Shown piece after piece: positions 21,912 to 27,105 of a stretch of DNA of 27,105 nt. This stretch comes from Candidatus Diapherotrites archaeon CG08_land_8_20_14_0_20_34_12. Lineage in GTDB: Archaea > Iainarchaeota > Iainarchaeia > Iainarchaeales > 0-14-0-20-34-12. How positions within the stretch are numbered: position 1 is the first letter of the stretch; every line of letters begins with the position of its first letter. The position numbers and the translations under genes were made by a program. The notes under the pieces are model-generated. The model was not told where the DNA came from, made no database searches, and saw only the letters and a program-made list of their open reading frames with translations. The DNA lies in contig PEXL01000013.1 of NCBI GenBank assembly GCA_002779065.1, positions 1-27,105 on the forward strand, given 5' to 3'.

Positions 21912-23225
21912 TTAAGCAACCCTGAGACTTCTTGGTTTTCTTTTTAAAGGTAAGGCCAATATCTGACCCTTTCTTTTCCCTACTCCTAATACCACTTTTT
22001 TAACAGGTTCAGCAAGCGGTTTTTTCTCATGCATAGCTTCATTAAATGCTTCTTCAACAACTCTAATATATTCAGTACTTCTTAAACCAGAACTAGGTCC
22101 TTCCCTAGTTACATAATCCCTAAACTGTGGAGAGCTCCATTCAGCAACAAAAGTATTCCAAAAAGCAGTATCTTTCAATGTTTCAAACAATAAAGTTTTT
22201 TTGTAGTTAAAATTTTCAAATGCATAATCTAAAACTCTTCTCCTAATCCCAATAACTGCTAATTCCCCTATTTCCAATTGTTTTGCTATATCAAAAGCAG
22301 TTCTCCCTTTAACGATCTGAGTTGCAACTCGCATAAATTTCTGTTTATCATTTATTGAAGAATCAACATGTACTTTTTGTGCCAGCAAATGTAATGAAAT
22401 AGATTCTGTATGTTTCCTTTTTTTCATTTCTCTTCTTCTTTTATTATACTCTGGTTGCATCTCCTGCCTTTCTTTACTAAGATTTGTTAATTTTCTGGGA
22501 TGATTAGCATGCCATTTAAGATAGGTATCCAAACAGCCCTGAATTCCCCTTTTTTCAAGCAACTGTTTTGTGAAAACACTTTCAATTACACGTCTAGCCC
22601 TTACTTCAGGCATTGTTTGTGATAATTCAAGCACTGCTTTTTCAAAATTAATTGCTTTTGTTTCTTGATTTTGATTTCTTTGCAGTGCTTCTGCCACTTT
22701 TTCAACTGTATCCCTTGAATAGTACCAATAAAAGTTTTTTCTTTCTCCAGTAATTCCTCTTGCCTCAGCAGATCTTCTAAACCGCTCTTCTTCAGTAAAT
22801 CTTATTCCCAATTCCTTCAAGCGATTCCGAATTGTAGCTTCAGATAATCCAACTCGTCTTGCTACTTCAATTGTCGGCATGTTTGGGTTTGCAGTAAGCA
22901 GCTCAGAAGCCTTCCTTAATTTTGTTGGGATAAGATAACTTGGATGCACCTTAAGGAATGATTTTAATAAAGAATCTGGGGTTTTCCCTTGTGCAATTTC
23001 TCTTTGTGGAAAAACATGGCTTAAAACAAATTTAGCAGTATCTGGATTAATCCCTTGTTCTGCATGCAATTCTCCCCCTATTGCCCTATAATTTAATTTT
23101 CTTAAGCTTTCCCCTGGTTTTAAAGCCGCTAATCTTGTAGTTATTTTTACAAGAGCTGCTTCTAGCAAATCAGAATCCAGAACCCTGGAAGATTTCAATT
23201 CAATAGGTTTTTCTCTCAATTCCAT
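21912..23225 (-). CDS. HTH-containing protein of unknown function, paralogue A
   Basis: A 437-residue protein with several apparent DNA-binding elements. One HTH is clear at about residues 115-145: MPTIEVARRVGLSEATIRNRL. A block of helix, FPQREIAQGKTPDSLLKSFLKVHP, recurs later as FTKQLLEKRGIQGCLDTYLKWHANHP, indicating internal duplication. A very basic stretch (EYNKRRREMKKRKHTES) follows, then FMRVATQIVKGRTAFDIAKQLEIGELAVIGIRRRVL, a second HTH-like segment, and FWNTFVAEWSSPQFRDYVTREGPSSGL. It is homologous to the adjacent upstream gene. ATG 23225 (MELRE) is chosen over ATGs at 23231 and 23234 because the paralogue starts MELRE. It follows the paralogue by 15 nt with no separate promoter. Function is unknown; DNA binding is inference. 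Confidence 0.7.
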   Translation of the reverse strand: MELREKPIELKSSRVLDSDLLEAALVKITTRLAALKPGESLRKLNYRAIGGELHAEQGINPDTAKFVLSHVFPQREIAQGKTPDSLLKSFLKVHPSYLIPTKLRKASELLTANPNMPTIEVARRVGLSEATIRNRLKELGIRFTEEERFRRSAEARGITGERKNFYWYYSRDTVEKVAEALQRNQNQETKAINFEKAVLELSQTMPEVRARRVIESVFTKQLLEKRGIQGCLDTYLKWHANHPRKLTNLSKERQEMQPEYNKRRREMKKRKHTESISLHLLAQKVHVDSSINDKQKFMRVATQIVKGRTAFDIAKQLEIGELAVIGIRRRVLDYAFENFNYKKTLLFETLKDTAFWNTFVAEWSSPQFRDYVTREGPSSGLRSTEYIRVVEEAFNEAMHEKKPLAEPVKKVVLGVGKRKGQILALPLKRKPRSLRVA

Positions 23226-23240
23226 AAACATCATTCCATA

Positions 23241-24548
23241 TTAAATTCTTCTTCGGGTTCTAGCTAATGCTGCAGGAACCTTAGACCTTACAGTATCTTT
23301 TATAAATTTTCCTTGAGGCAATTGCCTAGTTTCGGACATTGCTAAAAGCAATGCTTTTCTTACTCTTTCACTATGAACATTCGATTCAAGGCCGCTATTT
23401 TCTCCCTGACGAGTGACAACATTTCTTAATCTGGCTGAAACCCATTCAGGCCTGAATGTGTCCCAAAATTTTGTTGTCCCTAAATATGTTTGCAAAAATT
23501 CCTGCCCCCCTTCAATAGTTCTAAATCTTCTTGCTGATAAATATGATAACATTCTTCTTCTTACACCAATTATTGCTATTTGATCAATTTTATTTCTCAC
23601 AGCAATATTGATCGCATCTTTTCCACGCAATATTTCTGTTGCAACTTTCATGAACAAAGGCTTATCCTTAATTTCTTCATCTTTTTCAACCAACAAAGCC
23701 ATAACTTGCAGTATTTTTTTAGTTGCAAGCCATCTTTTATGTTCTGATTGCTTTTTTGCAACATATCTTGCCCTATATTCTGGATCTTCCTGAAGCCTTC
23801 TTTTTCTTTTTTCTTGCTGTACTTTATCTGTTGTTCTAACATCAGGATTCATTGCCAACCATACTTTGTAATTATCTACGCATCCGTCAATTCCTAAAGA
23901 AGCTACTCGATAATGCGGAAAAATATTCCTAATCAGATCAGTAAGCCTTCTCCTTTTAATTACACTTGAAAGCTCAGCTACAACTTTTTTCCTGTCCCCA
24001 TTATGCTTCTTAAGCGCATCTGCAACTTGTTCTATGTGAGCTACACTATATATGTGAGTATATCTGTCTTTAGCTATTTTACCAGAAAATCTCCTGCTTG
24101 CAGTTAAACTTATTCTCTCCCCTGGTGTGAAATATCTTGATAATGTCCTTTGTGTAATGCCTGCATCTGCTGCTGCTTTTGTGAAAGTAGTTCCTGCTTT
24201 AACTGCAGCTACTGCTTTTTGAATTCTTTCCTGCCTGAACCAAGAAGGATTTTTTTCTAAAAATGTTTCAGCAAGCTCGGCTGGTTTTTTACCAGCATCA
24301 ATTCTTTCTTGTGGAAAAATAACCTTAAGTTGCCTTACAACACTTTCTGGTTTCAAATCAAGTAATTGCCCTAATTCTCTGGATGCAGCATCATAATCTA
24401 AAGCGATTGAACCATTTTGCCTTGGCTGCCCAATCTGCCTTGTAATAATATCTACAGCTAATCTAGCACCTGATGCAAGCAAGAATTTTCTTTTTAATGG
24501 TGCCCGATCCTTTCTCTCAAAAAGCTGCGGATTTTCCCTAAGTTCCAT
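23241..24548 (-). CDS. HTH-containing protein of unknown function, paralogue B
   Basis: A 435-residue paralogue of the gene downstream, first in the two-gene unit. It starts MELREN, has FPQERIDAGKKPAELAETFL, an HTH at about 118-140 (TTFTKAAADAGITQRTLSRYF), a second copy of the block (FPHYRVASLGIDGCVDNYKVWLAMNP), a basic region (QEKRKRRLQEDPEYRARYV), then FMKVATEILRGKDAINIAVR, IAIIGVRRRMLSYL, FWDTFRPEWVSARLRNVVTRQGENSGL and a basic tail ending RTRRRI. The PEY-rich basic block recalls loops in proteins that bind DNA, but no nuclease motif is visible. TATA box TTTAAATA (24570-24577) is about 26 nt before the ATG, so it is leaderless; hydE is divergent. Confidence 0.7.
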   Translation of the reverse strand: MELRENPQLFERKDRAPLKRKFLLASGARLAVDIITRQIGQPRQNGSIALDYDAASRELGQLLDLKPESVVRQLKVIFPQERIDAGKKPAELAETFLEKNPSWFRQERIQKAVAAVKAGTTFTKAAADAGITQRTLSRYFTPGERISLTASRRFSGKIAKDRYTHIYSVAHIEQVADALKKHNGDRKKVVAELSSVIKRRRLTDLIRNIFPHYRVASLGIDGCVDNYKVWLAMNPDVRTTDKVQQEKRKRRLQEDPEYRARYVAKKQSEHKRWLATKKILQVMALLVEKDEEIKDKPLFMKVATEILRGKDAINIAVRNKIDQIAIIGVRRRMLSYLSARRFRTIEGGQEFLQTYLGTTKFWDTFRPEWVSARLRNVVTRQGENSGLESNVHSERVRKALLLAMSETRQLPQGKFIKDTVRSKVPAALARTRRRI

Positions 24549-24641
24549 AAATTAAGAAGCATTATCTGGTTTAAATATTATTCCAATAGCGCATTGCACT
24601 GTTAAATCGACGATTAGCAAATATTTACAGCAATTGAAGGC

Positions 24642-24652
24642 ATATATTTATA
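24642..24652 (+). promoter_or_regulatory. TATA box of hydE-hydF
   Basis: ATATATTTATA is centred 30 nt before the hydE ATG (24677), with no good ribosome-binding site in between, giving a transcript with a leader of a few nucleotides at most. A separate TATA at 24570-24577 serves the divergent HTH genes. Confidence 0.55.
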
Positions 24653-24676
24653 GATGTTTGATATCCTGAGATAAAT

Positions 24677-25786
24677 ATGCAAAAACTTGCGCATAATTCT
24701 AAAATCAAACAAAATGATTTTGATTATCTTAAATCCATTATTTCTGCAAAATCCGGGCAGGAAATAAATAACATTAGAAAACAGTCTACAGAAATAACCG
24801 AAAAACTGTTTGGCAAGAAGGTTTATTTTCGTGGAGTAATAGAATTCTCCAATGTTTGTGAGAAGGATTGCTATTATTGCGGCATAAGGAAATCAAACAA
24901 AAATGTTTCAAGATATTTAATGCCGAAAGATGAAATAATTAAGCAAGCAATGTGGGCATTTAAATCAGGGTATGGTTCTGTCGTATTGCAAAGCGGTGAA
25001 TGCACAAACAAAGATTTTATTGATTACGTGATTAAAGCGGTTGAAGAAATAAAACAAAAATCAGCAAAACAGGATAAAAAAGGAAAAGGCTTAGCAATAG
25101 TACTTTCAATCGGGGAACAGAAAAAAAAGGTTTATGAAGAATTATTTAATGCCGGAACTAACCGCTATTTGCTCAGGATTGAAACAAGCAGTCCTAAACT
25201 ATATAAAAAAATACATCCAAACAATCATTCATTCAGAAAAAGGGACAAATGCTTGGATTATTTGAAAGAAATCGGTTATCAGGTAGGATCTGGAATAATG
25301 ATTGGGTTGCCTGAACAAAAGATTGAGGATCTTGTACTAGACATTTTATATTTCAAAGAAAAAGATATTGATATGCTAGGCATGGGGCCATATATTATTC
25401 ATAATGAAACTCCGCTTGGCAGGACTAATATGATAGAATGGGTCCAGAAAAAAAATGAGGTATTTCAATTATCATTAAATATGATTGCAGCAAGCAGGAT
25501 TTTTCTAAAAGACATTAATATCGCAAGCACAACCGCATTGCAGGCATTGAATCCGTTTGGCCGGGAATTAGGATTGCAATATGGTGCCAATATATTGATG
25601 CCCATTATCACCCCAAAAAAATATCGGGCAAATTATCTGCTTTATGATAATAAACCATGCATTGATGGGGATGCAATTGATTGCATGGATTGCCTTATCA
25701 AAAGGGTAAATAGTGTTGGAAAGGAAGTTGCTTTGTTTGAATTAGGCGATCCGATTCATTTTATTTCAAAAGGTGCAAAAAAATGA
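24677..25786 (+). CDS. hydE: [FeFe]-hydrogenase maturase HydE (radical SAM)
   Basis: A 369-residue radical-SAM protein of the BioB/PylB/HydE group, which with HydG and HydF builds the 2Fe subcluster of the H-cluster; HydE acts on the organometallic Fe(CO)2(CN)-cysteine product of HydG. The SAM cluster motif is C61, C65 and C68 in NVCEKDCYYCGIRK, followed by a segment like RYLMPKDEII, VLQSGE, and LLRIETSSPKLY. A second set C328, C336 and C339 has the same 8- and 3-residue spacing as C311, C319 and C322 of Thermotoga HydE. GSGIMIGLPEQ and GMGPYIIHNETPLG are family motifs and distinguish it from biotin synthase. Its stop overlaps the hydF start by 4 nt (ATGA), confirming an operon. Confidence 0.93.
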   Translation: MQKLAHNSKIKQNDFDYLKSIISAKSGQEINNIRKQSTEITEKLFGKKVYFRGVIEFSNVCEKDCYYCGIRKSNKNVSRYLMPKDEIIKQAMWAFKSGYGSVVLQSGECTNKDFIDYVIKAVEEIKQKSAKQDKKGKGLAIVLSIGEQKKKVYEELFNAGTNRYLLRIETSSPKLYKKIHPNNHSFRKRDKCLDYLKEIGYQVGSGIMIGLPEQKIEDLVLDILYFKEKDIDMLGMGPYIIHNETPLGRTNMIEWVQKKNEVFQLSLNMIAASRIFLKDINIASTTALQALNPFGRELGLQYGANILMPIITPKKYRANYLLYDNKPCIDGDAIDCMDCLIKRVNSVGKEVALFELGDPIHFISKGAKK

Positions 25787-27099
25787 GATCGGATATTTTG
25801 GCAGATAGAATAAATATCGGAATTTTTGGAAAAATGAATGTCGGAAAAAGCACTGTTATGAATCTTCTTACTGCACAGCAAACCTCAATTGTTGATCCTA
25901 CGCCAGGCACAACAACAGACATAAAACAGGCAATATTAGAGATACATGATTTTGGGCCAGTAAAGATATTTGATACAGCAGGATTAGATGAATTTACTAA
26001 GCTTGGGGAAAAGAAAAAGGCAAAGGCAATTCAGGCATTAAAGGAATCTGACCTTATCCTGCTTGCCATAGATCCTATAGAATTACTTAAAACAAATGAT
26101 TTTTCGGCTGAAAATGAGATAACCTCCTTGGCAAGAACATATGGAAAACAAATTTTTATAATCTACAATATATTTTCTAGAAAAATGAAATCAAGTGCTG
26201 ATGAATATGCAAAAAAATGCAATGAAAAGCTTTACCACACTGCAAATCTGCATTTTATTGTTCTTGATGCAAAAGCAAAAGAAGCAGGCAAATGTCTTAT
26301 TGAATTCATAAAAAATAATTTTGTAAAAATTGATAAAAAAACAGATCTATTACCATTCTTAAAACAAAATAATTTTGTTGTGATGAACATTCCTGTTGAC
26401 GAGGAAACGCCTGAGGGCAGGCTCTTAAGGCCGCAAAATGCAGTTCTTGATTATCTGTTAAGAAGATTTGTTCCGTTTGCAGGGTTCAGGATGGATTTGA
26501 CAAAAGCAAGAAGCAAGATAAAGGCGATCAGCAGTACTGAAAAAAAGAAATATCTTGACTTCCTGAAAAAATTAAATGCTCACAAAAATGCCCAGCTGAT
26601 AATAACTGATTCGCAGGCAATTGATATTGTGGCAAAATGGACCCCAAAAAATATTCCAGTAACAACCTTTTCAATTATTATGATTAATTATCAGAGCAAT
26701 GGCAATCTGCAAAAACTTATAGAAGGCACTAAAACAATGGATTCACTTAAGGAAAATGATTCAATTCTCGTAGCTGAGGCATGCAACCATGATAGAAAAT
26801 GCAATGATATCGGAACAGTACAGATACCTAATAGATTAAAACAAAAACTGAGAATTAAGAACCTGAATTTTGAATTTAATTTTGGAAGGGAGTTCCCTTC
26901 TGAGCATGAATTAAAGAAATACAAATTAATTGTTCATTGCGGCGGCTGCATGGTTGATTCACAAAAAGTGAATGCAAGGATCAATGATTTGATGAATGTA
27001 AAAAGGCCTGTAACGAATTATGGATTATTGTTGTCTTATCTTGAAGGCAAAAAAACATTAAACAGGGTATTAAAACCATGGGGATTATCCATTAAATAA
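25783..27099 (+). CDS. hydF: [FeFe]-hydrogenase maturation GTPase/scaffold HydF
   Basis: A 438-residue scaffold that carries the 2Fe precursor and delivers it to the hydrogenase. Domain order: GTPase (1-180) with P-loop GKMNVGKS (16-23), PTPGTT and DTAG (63-66); dimerisation region (about 195-290; MNIPVDEETPEGRLLRPQN); and the cluster domain with C334-x-H336 and H385-C386-GG-C389, matching the family pattern CxH-x(46-53)-HCxxC (48 residues between the His). The G4 motif NKxD is degenerate (N128-IFS), so guanine specificity may be altered. It overlaps hydE by 4 nt. The gene is complete, ending 6 nt before the window edge; hydG or a hydrogenase may follow. Confidence 0.94.
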   Translation: MRSDILADRINIGIFGKMNVGKSTVMNLLTAQQTSIVDPTPGTTTDIKQAILEIHDFGPVKIFDTAGLDEFTKLGEKKKAKAIQALKESDLILLAIDPIELLKTNDFSAENEITSLARTYGKQIFIIYNIFSRKMKSSADEYAKKCNEKLYHTANLHFIVLDAKAKEAGKCLIEFIKNNFVKIDKKTDLLPFLKQNNFVVMNIPVDEETPEGRLLRPQNAVLDYLLRRFVPFAGFRMDLTKARSKIKAISSTEKKKYLDFLKKLNAHKNAQLIITDSQAIDIVAKWTPKNIPVTTFSIIMINYQSNGNLQKLIEGTKTMDSLKENDSILVAEACNHDRKCNDIGTVQIPNRLKQKLRIKNLNFEFNFGREFPSEHELKKYKLIVHCGGCMVDSQKVNARINDLMNVKRPVTNYGLLLSYLEGKKTLNRVLKPWGLSIK

Positions 27100-27105
27100 A
27101 TGTGA

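Noticed and set aside
1..27105. CRISPR array or integrated provirus
   Set aside because: No series of regularly spaced repeats and no capsid, terminase, integrase or Cas genes were seen; the only tandem repeat is the two-unit element at 3368-3427.

Overview
The window most likely comes from a small-genome DPANN-type archaeon (Woesearchaeota/Pacearchaeota-like). It is AT-rich, with short gene gaps and many starts lying about 25-30 nt downstream of a TATA box, as expected for leaderless archaeal transcripts; other genes carry GGTGA or GGAGG ribosome-binding sites. Archaeal marker proteins include a Taw1-type wyosine enzyme, an archaeal-type AspRS, an AS-AR asparagine synthetase related to AsnRS, a DHH RecJ-like phosphoesterase and an Lrp/AsnC regulator. 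The lineage call is inference from gene content; no rRNA or tRNA gene is visible.

Layout. 1-2.2 kb: a hairpin of unknown origin, a minus-strand M29-like aminopeptidase and a 54-aa DPANN-type protein. 2.3-4 kb: a DHH phosphoesterase, then an RHH antitoxin/RelE-type toxin pair behind a tandem 30-nt repeat. 4-7.1 kb: a Ca2+-type P-type ATPase behind a Cys-rich lipoprotein. 7.1-9.8 kb: an ITPase (Ham1/RdgB), a possible multi-stem RNA, an operator-bearing promoter, an aspartate-aminotransferase-family enzyme and an HD-domain protein. 9.9-13.6 kb: a hypothetical, a fused full-length transketolase and Taw1. 13.7-16.9 kb: two tandem basic paralogues, a coiled-coil protein, a MagIII-like DNA glycosylase and a four-helix membrane protein. 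17-21.9 kb: an Asp/Asn cluster (AspRS, Lrp/AsnC regulator, AS-AR, peptide deformylase homologue, a 46-aa ORF, AsnRS). 21.9-24.5 kb: two large tandem HTH-containing paralogues of unknown function. 24.7-27.1 kb: overlapping hydE-hydF, two of the three [FeFe]-hydrogenase maturases, running to the window edge.

How they fit. The 17-22 kb block supports a tRNA-independent asparagine route: AS-AR makes Asn from Asp and AsnRS charges it. An AsnC-family regulator sits divergently beside the synthetase with palindromic sites between them, echoing the asnC-asnA layout of enterobacteria with a non-homologous type of synthetase gene. The aminotransferase could supply aspartate. hydE-hydF imply that this archaeon assembles an [FeFe]-hydrogenase H-cluster, so hydG and a hydrogenase should lie nearby or elsewhere. 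The deformylase homologue with an intact metal site is unexpected in an archaeon.
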